A stretch of 64,000 nucleotides of DNA from Microcoleus sp. bin48.metabat.b7b8b9.023. GTDB taxonomy: Bacteria; Cyanobacteriota; Cyanobacteriia; Cyanobacteriales; Microcoleaceae. This document shows, piece by piece, positions 1 to 10,010 of the stretch (position 1 is the stretch's first letter; each line of letters starts with the position of its first letter). The stretch spans positions 32,858 to 96,857 of the forward strand of contig NZ_JAAFKG010000005.1 of NCBI RefSeq assembly GCF_013299185.1, in the 5' to 3' direction. The translations under genes were made by a program, and so were the position numbers. A model generated the notes under the pieces. That model made no database searches. It saw nothing but the letters and a program-made list of their open reading frames with translations, and was not told the DNA's origin.

Positions 1-294
1 GTCCTCACTACGAACCTTTTTTGGATTTCAGTTTTCAGGAAAAGAAGGACTGAAGTCCTCACTACGAACCTTTTTTGGATTTCAGTTTTCAGGAAAAGAA
101 GGACTGAAGTCCTCACTACGAACCTTTTTTGGATTTCAGTTTTCAGGAAAAGAAGGACTGAAGTCCTCACTACGAACCTTTCTTGGATTTCAGTCTTCAG
201 GAAAAGAAGGACTGAAGTCCTCACTACGAACCTTTCTTGGATTTCAGTTTTCAGGAAAAGAAGGACTGAAGTCCTCACTACGAACCTTTTTTGT
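1..294. repeat. Tandem direct repeat, 54-bp unit, about 5.4 copies (gtcctcactacgaaccttttttggatttcagttttcaggaaaagaaggactgaa)
   Basis: Unit restarts at 1, 55, 109, 163, 217 and 271 with only 1-2 substitutions per copy; contains the short palindrome aggactgaagtcct. Confidence 0.95.
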
Positions 295-339
295 TTAAGT
301 TGAGGCTTTGTGCAAAACTTTTAATCGTCCTCAACAACT

Positions 340-1773
340 CTACTGGGCTGGTTGAGACTTGGCTTGCAGGGCATCTTTAGCCGACAATCCCTGATCTTGA
401 ATGCCAAAATACCACAAACTAGCAGCAGCTTCGGCACGAGTCACTGATTTCTTGGGCTGAAAGAGAGTTGTAAAACCAAAAACCCGACGAATATTCGCCA
501 AATCTCCATTGTTGAAATCAGCTAAAACTGCCCGCGACGCTTGGGAATCTATCTTAGAAGCGTCTTGAAAACTCCATTTTTCTTTGATTCCCTCAATGTT
601 GGCTGTAGGCAAAACTTGACGGGTATCTAATGGTACTTTCCAGAGAATCATTGTTTCGCGGGTTAAAGGTGCATCCGGACGAAATTTCATATCTTTCGTT
701 TCTCCAGCAAGCGAACTCGAAATTAAACCGGCTTCTGCTAAACCTTGAATTGCTGCAAAATCTGGATCTGTTTTCGGTATGTCAGAAAATGCCGGTTCGC
801 TAGATTCTACTGCTAATCTAATTTGTTTGGCTTGACGGCTGGCATAAATCTGATTGTTTGCTGCTACTAACCAGCGGGCGTATTCGCGGCGAGTGACAAT
901 TTTGTTGGGTTCGGGTAAACTGTTGCCAGTTTCTAAGTTAGCATTTTTTTTCGTTTGCGAAGCCCTCGTAGAGGATCGCACTTTCAGCGCTTCTAACTCA
1001 GCTAAATCTGCGACGTACTGCTGCAACTGTTGGGGAATTTTGCTGTCTAGTTGGCTAACTTTTTCTGATTTCGGCGAGGCGGATGGGGTTGGAGTTGGAG
1101 TTGGAGTAGTTGCTTCGGAATTTGATGGACTTGGTGAAGCGGTTGGAGATGGGCTAGACTCGGAATTGTTAGGTTGGGGACTGGCTGCTATTTCGGGGCT
1201 GTCTTTGCTATAGTCGATCGCAAATTCTGTAGAACCTCCTACTTTTTGATTCCCAGAAAGCGACACTGTTACCCGCAATTTATCTCGGGTTGCTACCAAA
1301 GAACCTTGTCCTTCGGCGGTTGGGCGGCTGACTATTTGCCAATTCCCGCGCCCAAATTCTGTCTGATAAAAGTTCTGAACCGAATTAACCGGATCTGTGC
1401 TTTCCCAGCGCAGCCGCACGTTTTTTGACTGTCCATCGCTGGGCGCACCAACTTCGATTAACTGAGCATTAGGATAGAGTGGAATCTCTGTCGGGAAATC
1501 GGCAGGAAGTTTGGCAGTTGTGCTGGTTTCAACTGCTGTCCCTGGGGGAGGAAGAGGGACGGGAAGCGGAGTTGCGATTAATTTCGGATCGGCGGCTACC
1601 GATTCTTCGAGGGCTTTGCTGTTGGGGCTGTTTGCACAAGCTGTCACAGAAACCAGCAGACTGATAGCCAGCCAAGTCTTTACAGCAGCGAGTATATTGG
1701 TTTTATTAGTTTTACTGGTTTTGGCTGGGGCGATCGAGTTGCCTCGCTGTTGACTACGTATAATATTCAGCAT
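340..1773 (-). CDS. S-layer homology (SLH) domain-containing lipoprotein-like protein
   Basis: 477 aa; N-terminal hydrophobic segment ending in VTACAN (lipobox-like); Pro/Ser/Thr-rich linker; SLH-like segments (VTRREYARWLVAANNQIY, PLTRETMILWKVPL, VTRAEAAASLWYFG). Confidence 0.8.
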   Translation of the reverse strand: MLNIIRSQQRGNSIAPAKTSKTNKTNILAAVKTWLAISLLVSVTACANSPNSKALEESVAADPKLIATPLPVPLPPPGTAVETSTTAKLPADFPTEIPLYPNAQLIEVGAPSDGQSKNVRLRWESTDPVNSVQNFYQTEFGRGNWQIVSRPTAEGQGSLVATRDKLRVTVSLSGNQKVGGSTEFAIDYSKDSPEIAASPQPNNSESSPSPTASPSPSNSEATTPTPTPTPSASPKSEKVSQLDSKIPQQLQQYVADLAELEALKVRSSTRASQTKKNANLETGNSLPEPNKIVTRREYARWLVAANNQIYASRQAKQIRLAVESSEPAFSDIPKTDPDFAAIQGLAEAGLISSSLAGETKDMKFRPDAPLTRETMILWKVPLDTRQVLPTANIEGIKEKWSFQDASKIDSQASRAVLADFNNGDLANIRRVFGFTTLFQPKKSVTRAEAAASLWYFGIQDQGLSAKDALQAKSQPAQ

Positions 1774-1838
1774 AAATCCCTCGTTTGCGGATATATTTCT
1801 AGGCTAGCGCAGATCGGACAAATATAATTTTTACCCAA

Positions 1839-2384
1839 ATGAAATTTCTGCACATAATCCTAGTTACTGCTACATTACTTGTCTCCGCCCTCAAGTTTAC
1901 CACTCCGGCAAAAGCTCAAGTAGCCCCGCTGCGGGCGCCACTTCCTCAGCCAGAGTGGCAGCCATTTTGTTCGGCAATGGGTCAGTTTGCGATCGATATG
2001 CCGGGAACTCCCAAAATTTATACTGAAACTTTTTCAACTCAAATTACCACTTATACATACAGGTCTATCTTAAAAAACAAAGAAACTTATTTACTTCAAT
2101 ATTTTGACCTAGATTTTCCAACTAGCAACAAGAATACCAAAATTACTTTAAATAATGCCGTTGACTTTTTTGTAGTGGCTGCAAATGCTAAATTGCTGCA
2201 AGTGCGCGACATTTCTCTGGGTCGCTACCCGGGAAAAGAGTTTGAGTTTCAGCCACTTTCTCCCAAGGAACCTATAGGCGTCGGTCAAGTTTTTTTGGTT
2301 GAAAAGCGCGTTTACGGGCTGGTTGCTACTACTCCAGAACCAGAAAATGCTCAAAAATTTCTCGACTCTTTTCGTTTGTATTGA
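1839..2384 (+). CDS. Hypothetical exported protein
   Basis: 181 aa ORF with an N-terminal signal-peptide-like hydrophobic stretch. Confidence 0.65.
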   Translation: MKFLHIILVTATLLVSALKFTTPAKAQVAPLRAPLPQPEWQPFCSAMGQFAIDMPGTPKIYTETFSTQITTYTYRSILKNKETYLLQYFDLDFPTSNKNTKITLNNAVDFFVVAANAKLLQVRDISLGRYPGKEFEFQPLSPKEPIGVGQVFLVEKRVYGLVATTPEPENAQKFLDSFRLY

Positions 2385-3043
2385 AGCAGGAAGTTTGGCA
2401 ATGGAGGTCAGCGATCAGTCATCAGTCATCAGAAAAAATTAGTTTTGAGTGGCGATCGAATCTATTAATAAAACTTACGTTTTTCAAATTGGTGTTTCTG
2501 AAAATATTAGGTTTGGCAACTAAAAATCTCGGAATCAACCTGATTGATGATGAATAGTGCGTCCCGGAATAATTAAGTTAAATTTAATCTAATACCAGTT
2601 TAAAAAAATAATGCAACTGTTTTGTCAGCTTCAAACCCATCTTCAGTAACTCATTCCCAATTGCAAATCCTTCGACACTTCGACAAGCGATCGCGATCGT
2701 GCCGAAATCTAATATCATTTTCGATAGCATCTGAATTATTGATCTCTCCATGCTCTCTCTGTGTTCTCTGTGTTCTCTGCGGTTAAATAATTCCGATATA
2801 ACCGGAAACGATATAAAATCTAAAATTTAAAATTATATAAGACCTTATTTTATTTTTTGTACTCTACCTAAGGACAGAGGTAAATTTTACACCTGTAGAG
2901 CGATGTAGCGGATTCCTCAATTATATATGTTTGATATAAGGCTTTTTAGAGAGCAGAAAGCACCAGCTAAAATTCTGTGTGGCTTAATCTCACTCAACGA
3001 AGTCTCACTCATCGACAGCTTACCCGGAGGGTATTAACATATT

Positions 3044-3523
3044 ATGAATAAACTAACACCAATTCTCATCAGCGGTCTCCTATTATTTGGAGCTGCTGCT
3101 TGCACTGAGGGGGCTAAAACTAGCGCCGATGCTCCTAATTCTACCACAGAAAATGTCAAGAGCCCGCCCCCAGCCGAGAATGTTCAAAAAACTCAGTCCG
3201 ACGCCACTAGCGATGTTCGCAAAGCCCAAGCAAATTCTGATATCAGAGCCAGAGAACAGCGCAACAACGTGACTGGCGGCGATGCAAGCAGAGCCGATGG
3301 CGACCTGAAAAGTGAAGTTCGTTCTAAGTTGGAAGTGAACATTACTAAAGGTGCGCTGACTGTGGACGCAAAAGACGGGGCTGTTACCGTAGGTGGCACA
3401 GTTCCGAATCAAACTGATTTAGCTAAAATTGAGCCTCTAGCTAAAGAGATTAAGGGTGTTAAAAGCGTGAATGTTACGGCTGTTGTCGCCCCCGCTTCAC
3501 CCGCCGCATCGCCTAGTAAGTAA
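3044..3523 (+). CDS. BON domain-containing lipoprotein
   Basis: Lipobox LLLFGAAACTE; C-terminal BON-like pattern (SKLEVNITKGALTVDAKDGAVTVGGTVPNQTDLAKIEPLAKEIKGVKSVNVTAVV). Confidence 0.8.
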   Translation: MNKLTPILISGLLLFGAAACTEGAKTSADAPNSTTENVKSPPPAENVQKTQSDATSDVRKAQANSDIRAREQRNNVTGGDASRADGDLKSEVRSKLEVNITKGALTVDAKDGAVTVGGTVPNQTDLAKIEPLAKEIKGVKSVNVTAVVAPASPAASPSK

Positions 3524-3935
3524 TAAATTGGAAGGAAGTTCGGCAACGGATTTGGTAACGGATTTAACGGATTGTTTGACGGATTTAACCGACATAAGGA
3601 AGAGGGAAAGTTGGGAATTTTAAAAGTGCTTTCGCAGTGGATTACAAGGCTTACGTGAATCTTTCGGTTGCGTTTTTTTGAGTTAAAGAGTTGAAGATTA
3701 ACCCACTCAAAAATCCGCGCTCCAAACTCGCGCAATACCTGCAATTTGCCATTGGCAATTTACGATTTAAAATTCCCGATAATTAGTGGAAACCTGTCGG
3801 AAGATAGAGACGAATTTTATTCCCAACGAGCGATGAAAAATCTTGGGAAGAAATGACTAAATGTGATAGATGGCAGCAAGCAGATCGGAAATTCTGTAGT
3901 TGTGTAAAAACAGTATATTTTGAAGGAGAAAAGAA

Positions 3936-5144
3936 ATGGCTTTAGGTCAACACAAACGGGCTGTAGGATCCTTTTCTAATTACCGCGATACGGAACTAGC
4001 CTTGATGGAACTGCAAAGTAGCGGGTTTCCGATGAATAAGGTTTCGGTAGTTGGAGAAAATCTCGATCGCAGCGAAATTGCGGGCGCTACCGCTGGTAAG
4101 AGTACCGACGAGAAAGTCGGCGGCGGCGCGAAAGCTGGCGCGACGGCGGGAGTCGTGACGGGCGGTTTGATTGGGTTGCTCGGAAGTATTGGGGCGCTGG
4201 CGATTCCGGGAGTTGGCCCGGTGATGGCGGGGGGCGCGATCGCCACTCTGCTTGCTGATACTGTAGTCGGAGGCGCGATCGGGGCTGCTGCGGGCGGTTT
4301 GGTCGGCGGTTTGGTCGGTTTGGGTGTTCCCGAAGCCCAAGCTAAAGTTTATGGCGATCGCCTCTCGCGCGGAGAATATTTGGTATTCGTAGAAGGAACA
4401 GATGCCGAACTTGCCACCGCCGAAGGAATTATGAGCGTGCGGGGCATTCAGGATTGGGGCATTTATGATGTGCCGACAGACACCGGCCACAGATCGATGG
4501 CCCGCCAAAAGCGCGCTGTGGGCGTGTTTTCCACTCGCCGCGAGACTGAACACGCGCTGGGAGAACTGAGAACAGGGGGTTTCGACATGGATCGGGTTTC
4601 GGTCATTGCTAAGGATGGCGATTCTAAAGGGGATATCGCAGGCATTGACGTGCACGACAGCGCAGACAACAAGGCCGATGAAGGGGCGACTAAGGGTGCG
4701 CTCACAGGCGGAACCCTGGGCGGTTTGACTGGCTTGTTGGTAGGTCTCGGCTTGGTGGCAATTCCGGGTATCGGGCCGATTATGCTGGCTGGAGCCTCGG
4801 CTACGGCGATCGCCACTACGCTAGCAGGTACTGCTTTGGGTGCGGCTGCCGGTAGCTTGATCGGAGCTTTAGTCGGTTTGGGAATTCCCGAAGAGGAAGC
4901 CAGAGCTTATAACGATCGAGTGGCGAGGGGAGATTACTTGGTACTCGTTGACGGCAGCGAAGCAGAAGTCGCTCAAGCTGGGGCTGTTCTGAGCCGCGGA
5001 GGCATTCAGGATTGGAACACCTACGACTCTCCCAGCGTGGATACCGCTCAGGCAGATTACGGCACTCCCGGCAGTCCCGGCGCTGATACTACGCCTGGTA
5101 TTTACGACCCCAATCAGGGCGTTGCTGGCAAGCGTCGGGTTTGA
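3936..5144 (+). CDS. General-stress-protein-17M-like protein with two tandem homologous units, each with a glycine-rich hydrophobic segment
   Basis: 402 aa; both halves begin KRAVGxFSxxRxTExALxELxxxGFxMxxVSV and end GxxEAxAxxYxDRxxRGxYLVxVxGxxAE; good RBS (aaggagaaaag). Confidence 0.75.
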   Translation: MALGQHKRAVGSFSNYRDTELALMELQSSGFPMNKVSVVGENLDRSEIAGATAGKSTDEKVGGGAKAGATAGVVTGGLIGLLGSIGALAIPGVGPVMAGGAIATLLADTVVGGAIGAAAGGLVGGLVGLGVPEAQAKVYGDRLSRGEYLVFVEGTDAELATAEGIMSVRGIQDWGIYDVPTDTGHRSMARQKRAVGVFSTRRETEHALGELRTGGFDMDRVSVIAKDGDSKGDIAGIDVHDSADNKADEGATKGALTGGTLGGLTGLLVGLGLVAIPGIGPIMLAGASATAIATTLAGTALGAAAGSLIGALVGLGIPEEEARAYNDRVARGDYLVLVDGSEAEVAQAGAVLSRGGIQDWNTYDSPSVDTAQADYGTPGSPGADTTPGIYDPNQGVAGKRRV

Positions 5145-5241
5145 TCGAGAGGACTTTGTTTGGCTAGTCGCGAGCCCAATTGAGCTTGTGGAACAAACAC
5201 TGGCTAGCTAGGGGTTTTACGTTTTGCCAGTCACATAATTT

Positions 5242-5275
5242 CAAAAGTCGGCTTTTTCTCTGAAAGCCGGCTTTT
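5242..5275 (+). terminator. Putative rho-independent terminator
   Basis: aaaagtcggctttttctctgaaagccggcttttgtttt downstream of the 3936-5144 CDS. Confidence 0.65.
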
Positions 5276-6578
5276 GTTTTGTTCTGGAAACTTAAAAAAA
5301 AGAGATGTGTTAAAAATTTAATTTGGATTGGCGAGCTGGACTTTGGTCGGCTGGTCGATCGGCTCTATAAATTTTTACACTCTAAATCCGCAGGGATTTT
5401 TGAGTCTGTAACACTCACTACTGCAAGGGTTGCAAACCCTGGAGTAGGATAAAATTGGATGACTTAAATTGCAGTAGAGATTGCCCCGTTAGTCAAAGAA
5501 CGACTATCTTTAATTATGGGGTGGCTAATTTCAGCAAATTATATCAGGTGAATTAGTCAGTCCCGCGCGCCGAGTACGGCCTGCGGTGGTCGGCAATTAT
5601 TGGAATAATATTGTCGTCCCCTTGGGGCAAGACTTAGGCTGGTCATTGGTTGGCTGTAGCAGCCCAATTGCCTTTGGCAAGACCGGCTAAAGGAATATAG
5701 TTTTTCTGGGAATGCCTCAGCGAAGCATTTTTCAAGCCCAGGAACAGCTTTTATGTCCGGGAGCGCGTCTGGTATCGGGCGTTCTGTTAATTAGAAGCGC
5801 AAGCGCTCATGGATCGAGTAAACATTAACAGCAAGCACAGCAGCGCGGGAGTACGGGAACGGCTCGCGGCGCTTTTTTTGGCGAAATCTCAGGCCCATGG
5901 CAGCCTATTGCTGGTTTCGCCTGGGACTCGATCGGGACTCCGATCGAAACAGCCTTCCTGTTCGATTTCACTGGCATTGAGCACAGTGGGGGGAGGTGAC
6001 ACTAGCTGAGCTGACCGGGCTCTGCTTTCATGGGCGATCGAAGAAAGAAGGCAAAAACTAAAAGATATTCGGAGTTGAAGCTTCGAGTCCTTATTTCTTT
6101 CGGGAACTAATAGAATAGATTTGCTCCCCTGTACCAGCAATTTGTGGGCTGTGAATGTGGCGCGGGTGCCGCCAGCAAGAACCCCAAAAATATGCGATCG
6201 ACAACTTATCGATTTATCGATATTTTGTAAATAGTTAGTAGTTAATAGTTAGTGATTAGCAGTTAGTATAAATACAACTAACAATTAACAACTAACATCA
6301 GCCGCAACTAACTCTTAGCAGCATAAGACTTACAGGCGGAAGCGAGAAACTCGGTTTCTTCATAAATGCCCCCCCTAGCCAAGCCCTACTTTTACGAAAA
6401 ACCGGGTGGCTTTTCGTGAGTTCTACGTAAATTATCAGGGTGATGCTAGAAATCAACCAGTTTTGATAATTATTACTGCGGCAGTAATGGTTTAAGAACT
6501 GACTAGCAAACACGAGCATACAAACTTTCAGAGAACATTGAACATCGAGAAATTAAGGAAACTCACTCAATTTTTTTT

Positions 6579-7640
6579 ATGAATTTCACTGAGCTTTTAA
6601 CTGCTGATGAACTTTTAACTAGACATAGAAACGGGGAACGAGATTTTCGAGGAGCCAACCTCATTGCCGCTCATTTGATTGAATCTAATCTCAGTCGAAC
6701 TAATTTGAGCAACACTAATTTGAAAGGTGCCAACTTAATTAGAAGTAAACTAATAGGAGCTAATTTAAACGGCGCCGACTTGAGCGGGGCTAATTTATCT
6801 AAGGCTAAATTAATTGAAGCGAACCTAGGTAGTTGTAGTTTAACGGGAACTGTGGCGATCGGAGCCGATTTTAGCGGAGCAAATCTCAGCGGAGCAATAT
6901 TGTCTCGCGCTGACTTGAGCAAAGCTGTGATGACTGGAGCGAGTTTAGTCGGAGCTTGTTTGCTAAGTGGCTCGAAACTAATTGAGGCTAATTTGAGCGG
7001 GGCGACGCTGAGCCGAGCAATTATGAGCGGGGTTGATTTAAGCAGAGCAAATCTGACTAGAGCAATTATGAGCGAAGTAGATTTGAACGGCGCAAACCTG
7101 AGCGGTGCAAATCTAATTCGGGCTTATCTCAATCGCGGAAATCTCGGCGGTGTCAATTTGGTTGGGGCGATTTTGAGCGAGGCAAGTCTGCGGGAGGCTT
7201 GTATTTGTGCTGCTAATTTGAGGGGTGCTGACTTGAGCGGTGCTGACTTGAAAGGAGCTAATTTAAATGGTTCTAATTTGAGCGGTGCTGACTTGCAAGG
7301 CGCTAATTTGAGTAAAGCTAATTTGAATGGTTTGATTCTGCATAATGCTGATTTGAGGGCTGCGAATTTGAACAAAGCTTCTCTCCGGGGAGCTGATTTG
7401 AGCGGTGCAAATTTATCGGGTGCTAGCTTGCTGGAAGCAGATTTGCGGGGAGCGAATTTGAGCCACGCCAATTTGTCGGGAGCGGGTTTGCTGCTGAGTT
7501 CTTTGACAGGGGCAAATTTGACAGGAACTAATTTGTCGGAGGCTAATTTGATTGGGGCTAGCTTGAATGTTGCTAATTTGAACCAAGCGGCTTTGAGCGG
7601 GGCTATTTTGCCGAATGGGGCTACTCACAGCCGCGATTGA
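6579..7640 (+). CDS. Pentapeptide repeat protein
   Basis: 353 aa of near-continuous A(N/D)LxG/S pentapeptides. Confidence 0.95.
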   Translation: MNFTELLTADELLTRHRNGERDFRGANLIAAHLIESNLSRTNLSNTNLKGANLIRSKLIGANLNGADLSGANLSKAKLIEANLGSCSLTGTVAIGADFSGANLSGAILSRADLSKAVMTGASLVGACLLSGSKLIEANLSGATLSRAIMSGVDLSRANLTRAIMSEVDLNGANLSGANLIRAYLNRGNLGGVNLVGAILSEASLREACICAANLRGADLSGADLKGANLNGSNLSGADLQGANLSKANLNGLILHNADLRAANLNKASLRGADLSGANLSGASLLEADLRGANLSHANLSGAGLLLSSLTGANLTGTNLSEANLIGASLNVANLNQAALSGAILPNGATHSRD

Positions 7641-7744
7641 TCGGATGTCCGGTAGCGTGTTGATTGTCAGTTGCGAGCAGGCTAGCGATCGCGCGTGAAG
7701 TCAAAAGCTTCACTTACGTCGCTTTTTTGCAGTGGCGCGCTACT

Positions 7745-7770
7745 CGCCGGTGCGAGATCTCGCACCGGCG
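7745..7770. repeat. Perfect 26-bp palindrome
   Basis: cgccggtgcgaga|tctcgcaccggcg, checked base by base. Confidence 0.9.
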
Positions 7771-7791
7771 TTTGACTGGCGACAAAGCGCC

Positions 7792-7831
7792 CCAAAAAAT
7801 AGTTGCGAGGGCCCTCGCAACTATTTTTTGG
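7792..7831. repeat. Perfect 40-bp palindrome upstream of speD (possible terminator/attenuator)
   Basis: ccaaaaaatagttgcgaggg|ccctcgcaactattttttgg; A6...T6 flanked GC stem, checked base by base. Confidence 0.9.
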
Positions 7832-7923
7832 AATTTTTTTGGTAATTTACTTGAAAATTTCTAGAATCCGTGCTATGGTCAAAAGGTTTGAGACATTGTG
7901 AATTAGAGGTAAAACCCCGCAGA

Positions 7924-8346
7924 ATGAAACAATTGGGAACCCATCTGGTCGCTGATGCTTGGCAGTCTCCTGGAGACCTGCTCAACGATCCTGAACGTAT
8001 CCGCCGCGCTATTCTCGATGCGATCGAAGCCGGAGGAGCTACTCTCATCGATTTGTGCGTACACCAGTTTAGTCCTCACGGAGTGACGGCTACTGCAACT
8101 TTGGCAGAGTCTCATATAGCAATCCATACTTGGCCTGAACACGGTTATTTTGCCGCAGACTTATTTTTCTGCGGAGCCGGCGACCCTCACAAGGCCATGA
8201 AGGTGCTACAGACAGCTTTGGAAGCTAAACAGGTAAAACTCACCGAGTTCACGCGCGGTTTCGAGCCCGGGGTGGGCATCCTAGAATCTGCTTGTGAAGA
8301 GCAGTATGCACCTCGTTTAGTAGAAGCGAGTGCAGCCAGAGGATGA
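7924..8346 (+). CDS. speD: S-adenosylmethionine decarboxylase proenzyme
   Basis: MKQLGTHLVADAW...TATATLAESHIAIHTWPEHGYFAADLFFCGAGDP: prokaryotic AdoMetDC with ESHIAIHTWPE processing/active-site region. Start placed at the internal Met of ORF 7870..8346. Confidence 0.95.
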   Translation: MKQLGTHLVADAWQSPGDLLNDPERIRRAILDAIEAGGATLIDLCVHQFSPHGVTATATLAESHIAIHTWPEHGYFAADLFFCGAGDPHKAMKVLQTALEAKQVKLTEFTRGFEPGVGILESACEEQYAPRLVEASAARG

Positions 8347-8391
8347 TAGCCAATTAGCGTAAGTTTGAATATTTTATGCTAGGTTTTCGTT

Positions 8392-8421
8392 AAAATCCCA
8401 CGGTTCGAGCCGTGGGATTCT
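8392..8421. terminator. Bidirectional terminator-like hairpin between convergent genes
   Basis: aaaatcccacggttcgagccgtgggattctt: stem aatcccacgg/ccgtgggatt. Confidence 0.7.
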
Positions 8422-8430
8422 TGTTGAAAT

Positions 8431-9024
8431 TTACTTTCCCTTCAACAAAGGGCGAACAACTAAATAACCTGCACCAAAAGCAGCAATAACAATCAGAAAA
8501 ATGGCAATAGCCAGCCACAATCCACTTAAGTCTGAGGCTGTTTTTGCTTGAGAGCGCACCCGGTAAGGAGTTTCCGGCACCTCTGTAAATAATTTTTCTG
8601 GAAGTGTATCCGGAATGGGGGGGACTGTGGGTTCTGGTAGAGGAAAGGGAAATGCGACTGTTTGAGGTGGTTGAGGTATGTTAGAAGAGCTAGCCCTCGA
8701 TATTGCAGGTGCTTGAGGTTCCGGTTCAACGCTGAAATTGAATTTGACTGAGGGCATTTGAGGCATCCCAGTCTGGGTGACGTTCTGAGCCGAGTTGACT
8801 ACTTGTTGTAACTGCTGGGATACTTGAACTACTGTTTCTACTTCTCGCCGCAGTTGTTGATTTTGTTGAACTAATTGCTGGTTGTGGGTTTTGAGCGAGT
8901 CGAGCATCGCTTGGGCTGCTTGCAATTCCGCCGTGACTTCTCGATAGAGCGAAATTGGTACCGATGCAGAGTAACTATTTGAGTTTTCAGGGTTCGTATT
9001 GTCAGATAAGGTAGTATTTTGCAT
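8431..9024 (-). CDS. Hypothetical protein, coiled coil plus C-terminal TM helix
   Basis: Q-rich heptad region (LDSLKTHNQQLVQQNQQLRREVETVVQVSQQLQQV), Pro-rich linker, TM WLAIAIFLIVIAAFGAGYLVV. Confidence 0.65.
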   Translation of the reverse strand: MQNTTLSDNTNPENSNSYSASVPISLYREVTAELQAAQAMLDSLKTHNQQLVQQNQQLRREVETVVQVSQQLQQVVNSAQNVTQTGMPQMPSVKFNFSVEPEPQAPAISRASSSNIPQPPQTVAFPFPLPEPTVPPIPDTLPEKLFTEVPETPYRVRSQAKTASDLSGLWLAIAIFLIVIAAFGAGYLVVRPLLKGK

Positions 9025-9169
9025 AATTGTAGATGGCGAGGGTGAACTTTTTTAAGTTTAGCCTGAGACTATTTGCAATTAGCTCGATCGCAACACAATT
9101 GATCGAGATAGTTGTTACAGATATTAATAGTAAATTTAATTAAATGTTACAATTTCTGAGTCGATCGCT

Positions 9170-9589
9170 ATGAACAACCACGCAACCGAACAAAGTATGT
9201 CGCAAAAGTCAAGCACCGAGGAAATGAAATACGGCGAACGCGAGATTTTGGAGGGGCAGTTAATTACTTTCCCGAACCCGCGAGTTGGGCGGCGCTACAC
9301 GATTGACATTACTTTGCCAGAATTTACTTGCAAGTGCCCGTTTTCTGGCTATCCCGATTTTGCCGCGATTCACGTTACTTACGTGCCCGACGAGCGGGTG
9401 GTCGAGTTGAAGGCGCTGAAGCTCTACGTTAACAGTTATCGCGATCGCTACATTTCCCACGAAGAATCGATCAATCAAATTTTAGACGATTTTGTCGCAG
9501 CTTGCGCGCCCCTGGAAGTGACGGTGAAGGGCGATTTTCTGCCGCGGGGGAACGTGCACACGGTGGTTGAGGTGCGGCACGAGAAGTAG
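9170..9589 (+). CDS. queF: NADPH-dependent 7-cyano-7-deazaguanine (preQ0) reductase
   Basis: TFPNPRVGRRYTIDITLPEFTCKCPFSGYPDFAAIHVTYVPDERVVELKALKLYVNSYRDRYISHEESINQI: QueF signature. Confidence 0.95.
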   Translation: MNNHATEQSMSQKSSTEEMKYGEREILEGQLITFPNPRVGRRYTIDITLPEFTCKCPFSGYPDFAAIHVTYVPDERVVELKALKLYVNSYRDRYISHEESINQILDDFVAACAPLEVTVKGDFLPRGNVHTVVEVRHEK

Positions 9590-9750
9590 CAGGTAGAGTC
9601 TTCTGCGGCTGGTACTGATTGCGGTAGGGTGCGTCAGGTTTGAGATTCTCAATAAGCACCGAAAGCATGATTCTGACGCACCGTTTTTTGCTTTCGGTGC
9701 GTCAGTTAGATTGTTGGTTTGGATCGAAAATAACGCTAGAGTAGAGCACC

Positions 9751-9963
9751 CTACTTAATTGCTTCGGAGATAGATTCTAAGGAGATCAATTGTTTCACAT
9801 CTAATATTTCGATCAATACCAGTTCTCCGCTGCTAGAATAGTGTAGAATCATTTGCCCTTCATCTTCGGCATAGGCGATCGGGCGATGGCGTTCCGCCCC
9901 GCAAGCTACGGAAATTTCGATTAGCATCGCGTCTACATCTTGGCTGTACCTAATCTTTTTCAT
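9751..9963 (-). CDS. DUF2283-like small protein
   Basis: 70 aa; MKKIRYSQDVDAMLIEIS...GQMILHYSSSGELVLIEILDVKQ resembles DUF2283. Confidence 0.65.
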   Translation of the reverse strand: MKKIRYSQDVDAMLIEISVACGAERHRPIAYAEDEGQMILHYSSSGELVLIEILDVKQLISLESISEAIK

Positions 9964-10010
9964 AATTACTTACTACAAGTTATTGGGGCTACCTTCCCCA
10001 TTAGAGAAGA

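Noticed and set aside
1-294. Possible CRISPR array
   Set aside because: The 54-bp units are contiguous and nearly identical along their whole length; no unique spacers, no cas genes nearby.
5809-6140. Overlapping small ORFs on both strands between 5.8 and 6.1 kb
   Set aside because: No recognisable motif, no convincing RBS; left as unannotated intergenic DNA.
6671-7628. Minus-strand ORFs opposite the pentapeptide gene
   Set aside because: Lys/Leu/Ala-rich antisense shadows of the pentapeptide repeats.
8392-8421. tRNA-like ggttcgagcc (T-loop-like) sequence
   Set aside because: No cloverleaf; it is a simple hairpin between convergent genes.
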